Assembly (NCBI GenBank): GCA_905182985.1
Contig: CAJJDN010000023.1
Span: 500,598-564,597 of the forward strand
Direction: 5' to 3'
Origin: Paramecium sonneborni
Taxonomy: Eukaryota > Ciliophora > Oligohymenophorea > Peniculida > Parameciidae
Length of the DNA: 64,000 nucleotides
Positions 12,316-25,483 of the stretch are shown piece after piece. Numbering within the stretch: the first letter of the stretch is position 1; the number at the start of each line of letters is the position of its first letter. Under the pieces are notes generated by a model. It saw only the letters and a program-made list of their open reading frames with translations. It was not told the DNA's origin and did not search any database. A program made the position numbers and the translations under genes.

Positions 12316-13053
12316 NTATCAGAAAAAAGACATTCATTTAATTGAATTCATTCCAGCTATAAGAAGACTTCTTTTTTCTTTTTATTTTGCATAAGAACCT
12401 TGATGTAATATTTCTGATTTGATCATTGGTCTATCCTATTGTAAATCAAGTGATTAGGACTTAGAATAGAATGGCCGTGAAATATTAGGTAAGATAGTTT
12501 ATTTAGGTTAATCTCCTTCTGTATTTTATACTCTAATACCAAATTCTAATAATTTTAGATAATAATACACAAGACACTTTTTGGTATTGCAATCAATTCA
12601 TAATCATTTAAGTTGACTGATCCTGTTTTCGAGAGTGGAATTGAATACATTTCCTTATCGGGAACAAATTATGATCGATACATATTTGACATATTTGTGC
12701 CTGGTTTTAATGGAGAAGCATGTGATAATTTTCTGTTTTTATTAAATGTTTTAATGTTAGTAATCACCTATGGATCTTTGTTTGTAGGGGTGATATCATT
12801 TGATTATTATGATTGTTTTTCAATATCTGAATAATTATAAGCAACCTAATTAGAAATGTATGAACTAAAAGTATATGAAGAAGGCATTTTTTCTATTGGA
12901 GTACAATTTGATTTAATGATTCCTGTAACACCTTCACGTTTATTCATTGTAGAAGTTCTACCTTTAAAACGAGTTAAAAAATCCTCTTTCATATTTATGA
13001 TTTAATAAAATATTTAGGAAATATATCATAGAATAATATATTAATAAAAATGA
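12242..13053 (+). pseudogene. Broken membrane-protein ORF (copy 2, left part cut by the N)
   Basis: Same content as the copy-1 ORF from 11144 on, now at 12317-13053; the 75 bases before the N belong to the copy-1 kinase. The same in-frame TGA (12401-12403) and frameshift (12613) are present, so the defects do not differ between the two contig ends. If the copies come from independently assembled contigs, this argues for genuine lesions and against random read errors. TM segment as in copy 1. Confidence 0.4.
12316..12316. other. Assembly gap (single N)
   Basis: One ambiguous base at the junction of two apparently identical 1172-bp copies. It marks a scaffold join whose true gap is negative (overlapping contigs). 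Confidence 0.95.
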
Positions 13054-13488
13054 AGAGAATGAGATAGATGTTCATATTTCAAAAAATGAACAACAAAGAG
13101 TTAAATATGAATTTTAATTGAAAATATATGCAATTAAAATCTAAATATAAATATGGATCAATATTATGATGATTATTAACCAACAACGAATAATAAAGAT
13201 GTAGATCAAATATTAAAAATAGCTAAAAATCTATCGAAACGGGAATTCTAATTTATGTTGTACCTTAACAATAAGAGATAATACTAAATTTAATGAAATA
13301 CGTAAATCTTTACAATAAAAATGGGACACCTAATTTAATAGATTAAGATTATTTAATTAGGAAGGAGTAGAAATAACTGAGGATGATTTGGATTATATAA
13401 AAAATGGGACTGTGTTATTTGCATCAAAAGGTAAGAGTTGATTTGGAAGTTATTTAAAGGTGAAGAATTTGATGAAAGTTTTTAATTG
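12317..13488. repeat. Direct repeat, copy 2 (1172 bp)
   Basis: Second copy of 11144-12315. It runs without interruption into unique sequence holding the rest of the kinase gene, so this is the copy to keep when building gene models. Confidence 0.9.
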
Positions 13489-14621
13489 GCTGAGTATGAA
13501 CAATTATAAGATATAGGAGAAGGAGGATTTGGAAAAGTAGTTTTGGGTAGACACAAATAAACAGGTGAGAAAGTGGCTATAAAAATGGTTAAGTAAATGA
13601 TGACTAATGCTTAAGTATAAATAAATTAGTAACGAGGATGTTGATATGATATTTAGAGAAGCAAGAGCTTTAAAGTCTTTAAAACACGATAATATAGTAA
13701 AGATTTATAATGCTTTCTTTTTGCAGAATTTATAAACAGTTTATATAATGGAATATTTGGAAGGAGGTGAATTGCTTTAGTATTTATAAATAAAAGGGAA
13801 ATTTGAAGAGAGTGAAGCTAGACACTATTTTAAATAATTAGTCAGTGCTATAGCATATTGCCATCAAAAAAAGATAATTCATAGAGATTTAAAACTGGAA
13901 AATCTATTGTTGACAAGCAAAGATTCTGGAATAATCAAATGTATAGATTTTGGTATATCTGGTTTTGCCTCAAATGACAATCCAGAAAATGCAGATGCAG
14001 GTAGTCTTAGATATATGGCTCCTGAATTATTAAAAGGTATATATCTATTATCTAATTAATCTAGGAATGGATAAAGCAGTTTCTCCTTTAGTGGATGTAT
14101 GGTCTATGGGAATTATATTGTATGGAATGTTATTTGGTACATTACCATTTAATGGTAATACTAATAAAGAGATTATCGCCTAAATTTCAGAAGGAAGACT
14201 CAATATTCCCTAAGAATACATTAATAAACTATCTTAAAATTGCTTAGATTGTTTATATAGAGCATTAGAGCCTGAACCTAAAAAAAGAATCACTTCTATT
14301 GAACTATTAAATCATCCTTTTGTTACTAATGAAAATACTCTAAGCAATAAGTAAATTCTATACTAATTTAGACCTAAAATCTAAACTTAATTACAATAAA
14401 TACAAGAAGATGAAAGTTAAGCTGTGTAACAATAATCATAATCAGCTACCAATAAAAAATAAAATGTTCAGTTTTCCAAATAATTCGCTAAATAACATCC
14501 TTAATCTACAAGACAATTAATTCAAACGTAAAAAAAACCTCCTTAATAATCACCATTATTATAAAAATAGACTTAAGCAGCTGGATCCTCTTTTAAATAA
14601 ACAAAATTCAGTAAAAAGTGA
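13153..14621 (+). CDS. Doublecortin-domain Ser/Thr protein kinase (DCLK/CAMK-like)
   Basis: About 450 residues after removing introns 13201-13222, 13431-13459, 13593-13629 and 14037-14064. Residues ~17-90 form a DCX-like ubiquitin fold starting LKIYRNGNSNLCCTLTIRD and ending GTVLFASKGEEF, as in doublecortin repeats. The kinase domain follows: Gly-loop GEGGFGKVV, VAIK lysine, HRDLKLEN catalytic loop, IDFG for DFG, APELL, and an Arg in PKKRIT before the last helix. The C-terminal ~80 residues are Gln/Ser/Lys-rich. DCX domains bind microtubules, so a cytoskeletal or ciliary kinase is likely (inference). All catalytic residues are present. The 37-nt intron at 13593 is long for this locus but restores the reading exactly. 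Confidence 0.9.
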
Positions 14622-14733
14622 TCTGTTTTATTATATAATATTAAATTTATTTAATAAATTTGAAAATATATAATATTATAAATTAGAATAATATTCTTAT
14701 TTATATAATTCAAAAGTAAATATAATTTTATAT

Positions 14734-16220
14734 TCATTATCTTTAGCTAAAAGATCTTAAGACTGTATCTTAATATTAATGAAATAACATTTTTGGAGGA
14801 GATTTCTTTATAGGAATAGAATTAATCTTTTAAGGTAATTGAGCATATTTTGCTATTGGCTACTCTTAACTAAATATATTATATTTAATTGATACATAGA
14901 TTCATCAAATTCTTTCTTAGGAGACTTTTCATGTCTAAACTTTATTTTACTAAATTAAAATTATAACACTTTTGGTAATTATATTGGATATAGAGTATTT
15001 TATTGGCTTTATTAGTAGGAATGAGAAATTCCTTATTAGGATTAATTTATTTATTTTTAGGATTGATGAGAATTCTTACCAGTAGATAAATTTATTTTGC
15101 TATCTAATTATTCTAAATATGAAAATTGTTGTTATGGTGATTAAGATTAATTGTTGATTTAACTTTCATTCTTTTCTGTAAAATTTACCATAATATGTTT
15201 TGGAGAGGGACTTGAATTAAGAATTTTCTTAAAAGATTTTAATACTTTTGATGGTCGAAATGAAGGATACTTTAATAAATCTTCATTTAAGTAAATTTAA
15301 TTATCAATTTACTAAGGTTTTCTTTCTTCTCTTTTTTTATGAAGTGCAATTTATTCCAATTTATATTTCGGTAATAATTTAAAAATATCTATTTTCTCTT
15401 AACTAATTAAAGCTGTTTCTGCAAAAGACCTTATAGATTCTATAGTTGGTCTTAAATCAGGATCATAACATAACATTATCCTTAATAAATTATTCATATT
15501 CAAACTATATTATGGGTTGTATGTAAATTTTAAACCTTTTAATATTTATTTATGCAACACATTAATGTTATTTGCCTTAAATGGAGCTTCTTTAAACATG
15601 AATTAATAAATTAGAAAACCTAGCATCCATATATCTGATTTGCAATCATAAATTTTTTATTTAGCAAATTCTGGTGCTAATAAATAAATATCCAAATATT
15701 CTTCAGGATGTAAATAATACAAAATATTCATTTCTCCCAATATAGCATTCTTATCGAAAGTAAATAAATTTGATAACAGTATTTTAGCATGTGCCCTTTT
15801 TGGATGAAATAAACTAAGAGCTGAACATAACTATTTTATTTTTATCCTATTACTTGTATTAGAATTATCAATATATCTTTTTCTTATAATGGACATAAAT
15901 ATTAACATTCTATATATTCACTAATAACCCTATAAAATATTATTTTATACATACCCTAAATAGGTATTCTCAATATCATGTGAAGCTTCATAAAATTTGA
16001 CTAAATGAGGATTGTTCTTTATAGAAAGTTTATTCAATATTTTTATGATCGAAGTTACCTTCTCCTTATTTATTCCCTCCAAGTTAAATAACCTCAAAAC
16101 ATAATTTTTATTCCCTCTTTTCAAAATTATCGTTTTTTTGTATACATTTTATCTTAAAATTTCGATCACACTGAATTAAGGATACAGTGATTCAATATTC
16201 TTCTTTAATAATTAAGTCAT
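14734..16220 (-). CDS. Divergent protein-kinase-like protein (probable pseudokinase)
   Basis: About 470 residues after removing introns 14870-14895, 15831-15853 and 15930-15954. The fold is recognisable from the C-lobe: YDCKSDIWMLGFLIYQFMF, then FKANNINVLHKQILKGLKFT and CYDPDLRPTIESIRSF. The catalytic loop is replaced: HRDxKxxN becomes HPKRAHAKILLSN, and DFG becomes GEM. No clear Gly-rich loop is seen, but YKKTIILKR could be the beta-3 strand. The C-terminal ~200 residues are Gln/Ser/Asn-rich and basic, with KSP-type motifs. Catalytic activity is therefore unlikely; a scaffold or NAK/GAK-like role is possible. It is convergent with the DCX kinase. Confidence 0.8.
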
Positions 16221-16258
16221 TTTTATACTAAATTTATTTTACTTATTATTTTATTCAA

Positions 16259-17035
16259 ATGGAACTCAAAGGAGCTTTTTCTTATTTGATTCAAATCCTT
16301 TCAAATTATATTTTAGATAAATCAATTCTACTCAAATTAGCTGAACTCAGATTCTTATTAGATGATAAAAATACCAAAGAATTAGAAATCAAAAAGTTCA
16401 TTGTCTCTATTGGCTAGATTTCATTACTATCATCATATTAAAATGATTAACTTAAGAATTAAGTTCAATTAATCAAATTATCTAAATAAAAGTACCTTTC
16501 AAAATAGTAATCAAAGTTTTTATCTACAATCAATATTCTTAAACCACTTAATTAGAATTAATCTCCTATTAACTCTAACATCTAAAGATAAACAAATACA
16601 AATAGGTCTTTGTCTAGTAATTCAAATGATACTCATTAATTAAATGATAGATTTATTACATAAATTACTGATCGTGTAAGAAACTAAAAAATATAAAATA
16701 ATATCCCAAATGTCTTTATTTAGACTTCCGAAGAATCTTTTAGTAATTATTCTCCAATTTAAAGCCCATTTAACATTTACAATTCATTCTCTAATTTCAG
16801 TTCTTTAAAAACTAATTAATCATAATCGAAAAAAAGATCAATCTAATTCATCAAAACAAGTATTATTGATAAGTTGCAATATACTATTTAAGAATTCAAT
16901 AACAATACAATAGAAATTCTATCTTCAACTTTTAATAATCAACAAGAAGCTAAAGATAAAATTTATAGGAAACTCATTAATCCTTTATTCAAAAGTTATA
17001 GAAAAACTTCAGTGGATGCAATTATTTTATTTTGA
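16259..17035 (+). CDS. Uncharacterised Ser/Asn/Gln-rich protein
   Basis: Intronless ORF of 258 residues. The N-terminal ~50 residues (MELKGAFSYLIQILSNYILD and on) look helical and amphipathic. The middle is a low-complexity Asn/Ser/Gln region, and the last ~60 residues are again helical with FNNQQEAKDKIYRKLINPLF. No domain recognised. It is divergent with the pseudokinase, with only 38 bases between the start codons, so the two probably share a bidirectional promoter. Confidence 0.65.
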
Positions 17036-17166
17036 ATATATTATAAACTATTTTAAATATCTTTAACCTTTTTGAATATATTTCAAATGTATTTGTATTT
17101 AAGAGCATGTTACTATCACAAAATTCAATGAAATATGAATAGCTCTTATATATAAATATATATTTT

Positions 17167-18345
17167 ATGAAAAATTTATTAAAGTGTTAAGATAATCAGA
17201 TCTTTGAAGATGATGAAGAAGAACTCGAAAGTGAACATACTTAAAAAAAGAAACTATAATTTATCAATAGGTTATCAAGGAAAAATAATAAATCCTTCGA
17301 CAAATCTTGGCTAAATGCTATAACTTAAGAAAATAAAATTGAGTTGCAAGATTAAATGAAGTAAGCTGTTGGAGATAGTAAATTTAAATTTAAGTACTTA
17401 TTTTAGATCCCTTAAATAATTAATAATCCTAAATTAGTATAGAGAAAAAAAACTTATGAAATATTTACCAAAAATTCTTCACTAGAACAATATTATTTAT
17501 AATTGAAAAAAGCATCATCTGGTGCAGCAAAAACAATTTCCTCTAAAGCTGACTATAAAGATATTTTAAGTTAAATTTCTAATAATAAAGTGCAAGATAA
17601 CTATTAACATTAATTTAAACAAAATAATGGAGTCATATACACAAATGAATTATGGTCTTAAAAATTAAGAAATCAAATTTATGATTAATCTAGATTAAAA
17701 GAATTATCAGAACTATTAGAAATGAATAAAATCAAAATGAGTTATGAAGAATAAATAATGAATTTTCAAGAATATTTTATAAAGAAGTTAAAACCAAAAA
17801 AACAATCAATAACTGAAATGAAATAAATAATTGAATCTGCTTTTTATTCAGAAAATCTCTAATCTCAAAAAAATGACATAAACAAAGAAGTAAAATAATA
17901 ACATAAAAGTTTGATTTCTTATTTTAAATCTTAAAATGAAGATTAAACATAAGAATTTTCTACTAAACATAGTAGAATGGCATCTCGAAATTAAAGTTAA
18001 GGAATAAGGCCCCAATCTTAAGAAATGAGTTTTCTAAGCAGAAGAGCTTCAACCTCTCAATAAAATCATAGAATGATGATGGTCCCATAATTCTCAACAT
18101 TAAATTCGCCAATTAACTCTCCAGTGAATAGATTAGAATCAATTGTTTAGGATACAAAATGTGAAAATTAATCTACAAAATAAACAATAAAATAAATAAA
18201 TAATTTTATTAAGAAAGAAAATGAAATTTAAGAAAAATTACGAGATGATAGAATGAAAAAATATCGAGTGTAAGCATTAAATAATGCAATAAAATTAAAG
18301 AAAAATCGTGAAACAAATTCTCACATTGTAAACAGATAGGAATGA
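17167..18345 (+). CDS. Uncharacterised Lys/Gln/Ser-rich protein with coiled-coil segments
   Basis: Single open frame of 392 residues from MKNLLKCQDNQIFEDDEEEL to a basic C-terminus. The N-terminus is acidic. Residues ~170-230 are helical (RLKELSELLEMNKIKMSYEE). Residues ~270-330 are Ser/Arg/Gln-rich with possible phosphorylation sites (SRRAST, SPINSPVNR). The end (KLRDDRMKKYRVQALNNAIK) is a charged helix. No family recognised. No intron is required. It lies 130 bases after the previous gene, same strand. Confidence 0.65.
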
Positions 18346-18628
18346 ATATTGAATTGACAATATAATTCAAAAATAAATATTTTTATAATATTACTAAATA
18401 GAGATCTAAATTTAGTTTAAAATATAATATTTTAATTCATTTTATAATAATGTAGTATATTAAAAGATACAAAGTTAATCTATGATTTATTAATAAGTTT
18501 TTAAATATTTTTTATGAAATGGAATATTTGTAATAAAGACAGAACTTATTGGCTTGTTATTTATAATGTTGTAAATTTAAATTAATAACTTCTTAATTTA
18601 TCAGAATAAAATATATTTCATTATAAAA
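18346..18628. other. Intergenic spacer
   Basis: AT-rich spacer between two plus-strand genes; nothing recognisable. Confidence 0.5.
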
Positions 18629-20045
<1,417 letters not shown>

Positions 20046-20160
20046 ATTTATTTAATTAATACATTAGTTTATTAATTTTTTATTTAATAAAACAACTTTA
20101 TTAATTTATTTAAATACATAATTTTTATATCTTTTTATTTATTTCTCATTTAAAAATTAA

Positions 20161-22564
20161 TCAAAATTTCAATTATTTCCTTTTGCTACTATTTTTAAAA
20201 CATTGCTAACAAAATCTTCTGTTTTTTTTTAAACACTCTTTATGAAATATTTTTTTGCACTTACCGCATTCAATTTTTGCCTCTTAATTAAAAAATCCTT
20301 TTAAACATTAAAAACAAAAAATCTTTTTTTAATTTTTATTTATACTTGGTTCCTTTTCTCTATTAAAATAAAAATTAATCTCTTACTTTTGATTCTTTAT
20401 TATTTCACGTTTTTTATTTTAATTTCTTTTTATACTTTCCTTTTCTTATTCTTTTTCTCTAATTTATTTTTCAATTTTTTTGTTTTTTTTTTATGCTTCT
20501 TTAATTATTTTTTTATTTTTTGCCTTCTCTATCATAATTTTCATTTATTCTTTTTGTTTTAAATATTATTCTTTATCATTTAATATAAATTCTAAAACTA
20601 ATAAAGATATGTAAATATTTGATAAAGAACTAGCATTGTCAACATATATGGCTAATTAATTAATTAATTCAAAATGATATTTGAACAATTTAAATGGTTT
20701 AACTTAAACTCCATTTTTAGATTTTGGAATAATTAATCCTTCTAACATTTATTTTAAAGCACAAAGGATAAATTATGTATCATCTTAATTTTTTAGTAAA
20801 TTGAAGAAAATTATCTTTTCATGATCATCAATCCAATATAGATTTTTCTTTTATAAGAATTAGGAATAGGATTTTTCAATACATATAAACTTCTCAATAA
20901 CCTCTTAAATGTCTAAAATATATTACTATTCTAAATATAAATAAATCTATACTTGACTATTATATATTTTTTTGTTAGATTTGAGTTGATAAATCTAATA
21001 ACTATATCTATTAAATAAGTTCTAAATTTTTAAATAAATCTAATTCATTAACACCTTATTAATTTAAAGAATTCATCAATTCAGATAAATCTGAAATTGT
21101 ATATTGACCCCATCCTTATTTAGTTTCTACAAAAATTGTACTGGGATAAAAAGTAAAGTAAAAGTATTACTAAGAAAAAGCATCTTAACCCAAATAAGTT
21201 CCACCATTGATTGATATCGACAAATTTTATTGAAAAAAAGTTTTATAATTTTTTTATTAATTTAAAAAGAAATTATTTTAGCTAACTTTGCTTAATGAAG
21301 ATTCTTTAAATTTTATCAATTCTTACATTTTATCAAGATCATAAAGTCCTTCACATAAGATTTTCAATATTCGGATTTAATCTTAAAATTATAAAGTACT
21401 AAAATCAATGAAATTTATTTTTGAATCACTATTATAATTTATTACTTAATCAATTTATAGAACACACTCCTTCCATGTTTTTTTTATTAAATCTTAAGTT
21501 TAAATTTTACAATCAGTTATTAAATAATTCATTAAAAATAAATACGAAGCTGTATATGCATTTGCCTAATTACAATAATTGTAAAATTTTATATCATCTT
21601 ATGAAATGATTTCATCAAAATATTCAATGATGATATTTATTACAATATCATAGAAGTGTTTTTCAATATATTGTTGATTTACATTTTCAGGTGCTTTATA
21701 ATTAGGAATCATAATTTGATAAAATGTTTGAATCCATAGAATTTCTTCAATCATGTTAAATTTAATAATTTATGGTTTAGGTTTTTGTTATATTGTCAAA
21801 ACTTTTGGATAATTTGCAGCTAAGACTTCTGAAACAGGATAATTAATATTATCTGTAGAAGATTTATACAAAGGAAATCTTTATAAAAATTCAGTTATCT
21901 AATTAATTTTTAAAATCGGAGAAGGCAACAATTTAAAAATTGTAAAAATAGTTTTCTTTTTTTGTATTCTTTCTAGAATCTTTAGGTTAATCTTTTTCTG
22001 TTCTGATGTTAAATTTGATAATTGTTTTAACTATTTGTTATTTTTATAATCCCATAAATTTAAATGTTTTAATTCTTCTATTCTATTTAAACAATAATCA
22101 CACAACCATTCATTTGAAGATCCTTTAAATGATATGCATTCAGAATGAAATTTGAATCTACATCTTTTACAAATAATGATCGAATGTGAATAATCAAAGG
22201 ATATGTATGGAATTTTAGAATCTTATTATTCATTTTTTTTATTAGATTGTTATGCCATTTATTATCTAATAGATTTCATAGTAATACAAGAATTAACATC
22301 AGTGCAATCCTTTTGTTATAATAGATTTAAAATAGTAGGAATAGTAGATAATTTACACTTTCTACATTTATTTTTATCAACTCTTTATTTTTTTTGATGA
22401 TGATGCACTTCAGATTCATCTAATTTTGTTTCTGATTTTGGTAAATGTTTTGGTTATATATATTTTTCTATTGGTTAATAAGGGTCAAGTACAGTCCTTA
22501 GTTATTCTTCTAATTGATTTATTATATCCTTTAATTCCTTTTAACCATAAGTCAAAATGTCCAT
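20161..22564 (-). CDS. Large protein with two PHD-type zinc fingers
   Basis: About 793 residues with one 22-nt intron (20931-20952). An N-terminal zinc region (residues ~60-155) begins KCRKCK and closes with IICKRCRFKFHSECISF and WLCDYC, a PHD/extended-PHD arrangement with a long insertion. A second C4HC3 finger is near the C-terminus: CFQCLKGFF, CGKCKKIFHKEC, RRFCQQC. Between them is a largely helical region with conserved-looking blocks (ILWIQTFYQIMIPNYKAPEN; FETKQGWGQYTI-like). A very basic coiled-coil precedes the last finger. PHD fingers usually read histone tails, so a chromatin role is likely. The start ATG was chosen because the frame is unbroken from there and lacks coding character upstream. 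Confidence 0.82.
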
Positions 22565-22749
22565 TGAAATTAAGGAGAGTGATCTTTTTATTTAAGATAA
22601 ATTGAAGTCCAAAAAAAAGATCCCTGGATTTAATTGTCTTAAAGAATGTTGAAAATAAAAGCATGGTAATAAAATTACATGAAATAATCATTTAATAGAG
22701 TGTAAAATAAAAAAATAATGATTAATTTTAACATAAAATATAATTAATT

Positions 22750-24387
22750 TCACAATTCTGTTTTAACTTTGAATATGCTTCCGTAATTACTTTATTCACT
22801 TAACCATTAAGTTAAAGTCTCTTCAGTTTTTTGTTAATGTAATGTTGATGGATGTTCTTTTCCAGCAGCATATAATTTAACATGAGGATAAGAATCAATA
22901 TGAAGATCATCAATTTCATTATTTTCAATGTCACATCTTGCAAAAATAACTTTTCCTTCAATTGCTTATTTATGCTAAACAATTAAATATATAAAATACT
23001 TTTTTAAATACTTCATTGTAATCTGGTCTAAATTCTTTGCATGGCTAACACTTTTTAGCAGTATAAGTAACAACAACATCTATACCTTTATCATTTTATT
23101 CTTTTATGAAAGGATAATAAGTAGATCTTGTTAATTTATAGATTCCTGCACCATCATATAAATTTTATAAAACCCCTTCATCTCTATAAAAGGCTTTTAT
23201 TTAATTTGATTGAATTTATTCATAAAATTAAATTGGATCTAATGGACCATTTTTGTATTTATAGAATCTGTTATCATCAATTGGTTTCATAGCAATTAAT
23301 TATGGCAATTAAGTTGTATTAACATTAATTTCATAAACTCTTTCTAATCTTTCTTAACAATCTCCATTAACATCAAGAACACCAAGAATAGCTTTATTTA
23401 ATAATGTATATCTAGCATCTTAAATTTTTTAAACATAATTTTCATGTTCAGGATCTTATTATAAATTTATTATAAAAAATACTTGTTTTATTGTACAATA
23501 AAATAACTGATGGTAATAGATCTACTCTTCTGGATAATTTTTAGAATTTAGTATCGTCTACATAGACAAATCCTTTTTTGAAAGCATAAATCTTTAAAAA
23601 TTGAAGGATTTCATCAGTATTTTTGACATCTCCTTTAAAACGATATAAATATGTTTAATATTTTTTGGTTTTTTCTTCACTAATATCTTCTAGATCTTCT
23701 AATTTGCTATATATAACTAGACCACTTTCTTCTTTTTTCAATCCTAAATGTTAATATAGATCTGGATTAAAGATGTGACAAAAGACATACTAAAGAATTA
23801 TGTTAAAAAGATTACTCCTTAAGGTATTTATTTGGCAGCTTAAACATAAGCTTTTAAAGGTGAAACTCTATATTCAGGAGTAGCTAAAAAAGCAATCAAT
23901 TAAAAACTATTTATTTTATTAACAAATTGATCCCACTTTTAAAGTAATGAAGATGGATAGAATTCATCTAACATAAAATTAAATGAATACTTAATTCTGG
24001 TGAATCTCTATAAGTTTTTTTGAGCCAATTCAAAAAGGCTTATGCATTAAAGGCTCCAGAATATTTTTATTTTTAAGTGTCAGCATAAAATAAAAAGATA
24101 GATGGAGTAACTTAGATCTATGTTTTTTCCATCAATTTTTTTTCTTCAACTGCATTAACTAATCCAAAATTTATATTTGTAGGATATGTTCCTGTTTTCT
24201 AAAGACTATGAGATCCTGTAGCAATAGCAATAAAATCATCCACAAACTTTTTGGATTATTTATCATCTCCATAATAAAAGACTATTAAAGGTTAATACTC
24301 TTTCTTTGCCATTGTATAATTCTTGTATCCAAGATAGACTAATTCACTTTAACCTAAAGAAAATAACAATGTGAATATTAAGAGCAT
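22750..24387 (-). CDS. Protein disulfide isomerase-like ER protein (single CQPC site)
   Basis: About 511 residues, the usual PDI length. A signal peptide (MLLIFTLLFSLGQS) leads into a thioredoxin-like domain without a CxxC (KEYQPLIVFYYGDDKQSKKF). Two more Trx-like regions follow. The last carries the redox motif VTYTAKKCQPCKEFRPDYNE, with a cis-Pro in SYPHVKLY. No KDEL-type tail (ends FKVKTEL). Introns: 22975-22999, 23455-23482, 23790-23815, 23968-23990. Likely resident in the ER or secretory organelles, aiding disulfide formation. The domain order resembles a PDI that lost the first active site. The gene is intact. Confidence 0.82.
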
Positions 24388-24428
24388 TTTCTAGATAATA
24401 AAAATATAACACGTAAGTAATATATAAC

Positions 24429-24728
24429 TCAATTCCTTAATTTATTATAGGCTTGCATTTCATTTTCAATAAACACAGTTTTATATTTGCTTTGTAATCC
24501 TTTTACTATTTTTATTGAACAGCAATCGATTTATAATTATTCACTTAACATTCTTATTACATCTTCATTAGCTTAATTATCTATTGGTTGAGCTTTAGTC
24601 TTAACAATTATGAAATCTTCTTAAAATTCAAGCATTTCTGCCTTTGATTTTGGTTTTACAAAAAGCTATAAGTAAAATCCTTTTGGTTTTCCACTTAAAA
24701 ATTATTGAGTTACTTTAATAATATTCAT
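24429..24728 (-). CDS. DUF167 / UPF0235 (YggU-like) small protein
   Basis: Intronless, 99 residues. Family features seen: an N-terminal strand LQLFVKPKSKAEML (V-x-V-x-P-x-A-x-x), the central KTKAQPIDNQANEDVIRMLS (PxDGxAN-like motif), and the terminal strand/helix SIKIVKGLQSKYKTVFIEN. DUF167 proteins are small conserved proteins of unknown biochemical role in bacteria and eukaryotes (human C15orf40). Stop TGA lies 41 bases beyond the PDI start, so the two genes are very close and on the same strand. Confidence 0.85.
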
Positions 24729-24935
24729 TTTATGCCTAATATTATAGTGTTTGTAGATAAATTATCTAATGTTTTATTTACATAATGTCTTTATTATAGA
24801 TTCAATAAAAGATTTTATCCAAAGAGTGATTTAATGAAATTAACTCTTATAGAAAACAGAATCAGAATTCTAACAGCAAATTATTTTTGAATAGAATAAT
24901 GTTTGTTTATAAAATTATTATTATAAAGTTCAAAA

Positions 24936-25471
24936 ATGATACCATCTCAATTTAAAAAAGTAATCAATCCTAAAATTCTAAAGATCTATAATGATTTATA
25001 GAGAATGTTTAAGAATCTATCAGTTTTCCTTAATTTAGAGTTAAAGACAATATATATAAAACTAATTATGTATCTTATGATGATAAGAATTATAAAACTG
25101 TTCAGTTGAAATACTAAATATTATTAATCCTTAGAAGAATAGAAGTAATCTGGTATTAATAAACTATTGATTAAATCATAAGATTTCCATCTAGAAGTTG
25201 GATTGCACTAAAAGATAAAATTGAATTGAAAATCAGAATATCTCAAATTTGTTGAATAAAATCTAGGATTTCTCAAGGCTTTTAAACAATATGCTGAAGT
25301 TGTATAATAATAGATATATTAAGTTAGAAATCTTTATTGGATTAAACCTAAAGATAAAAGAGAAGACTAATCATTACAAAGACCAACTCATAAACCTCAT
25401 AATTATGAACTTTGTCTTCAATTATTGACAAATATGTAAATATGTAGATATATAGAATCTATACTTTTTGA
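24936..25471 (+). CDS. Unresolved small gene, possibly LYR-motif-like
   Basis: Start MIPSQFKKVINPKILKIYND gives a helix with an LYR-like YNDLQR. Further coding-looking blocks are FPSRSWIALKDKIELKIR and NLGFLKAFKQYAEVVQQQIY. The last block, RNLYWIKPKDK and PHNYELCLQLLTN, joins through a 20-nt intron (about 25441-25461) to stop TGA 25469-25471. The frame changes between blocks fit two or three short introns whose borders I could not settle (candidates near 25102-25131 and 25162-25191). LYR-type mitochondrial assembly factors have this size, but the assignment is weak. It converges on the phosphatase gene with 12 bases between the stops. Confidence 0.45.
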
Positions 25472-25483
25472 TATTATATAAAA

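Noticed and set aside
11144..13488. True tandem duplication of a kinase/membrane-protein block
   Set aside because: No difference seen and a single N at the junction fit a contig overlap better; only one copy continues into the full gene.
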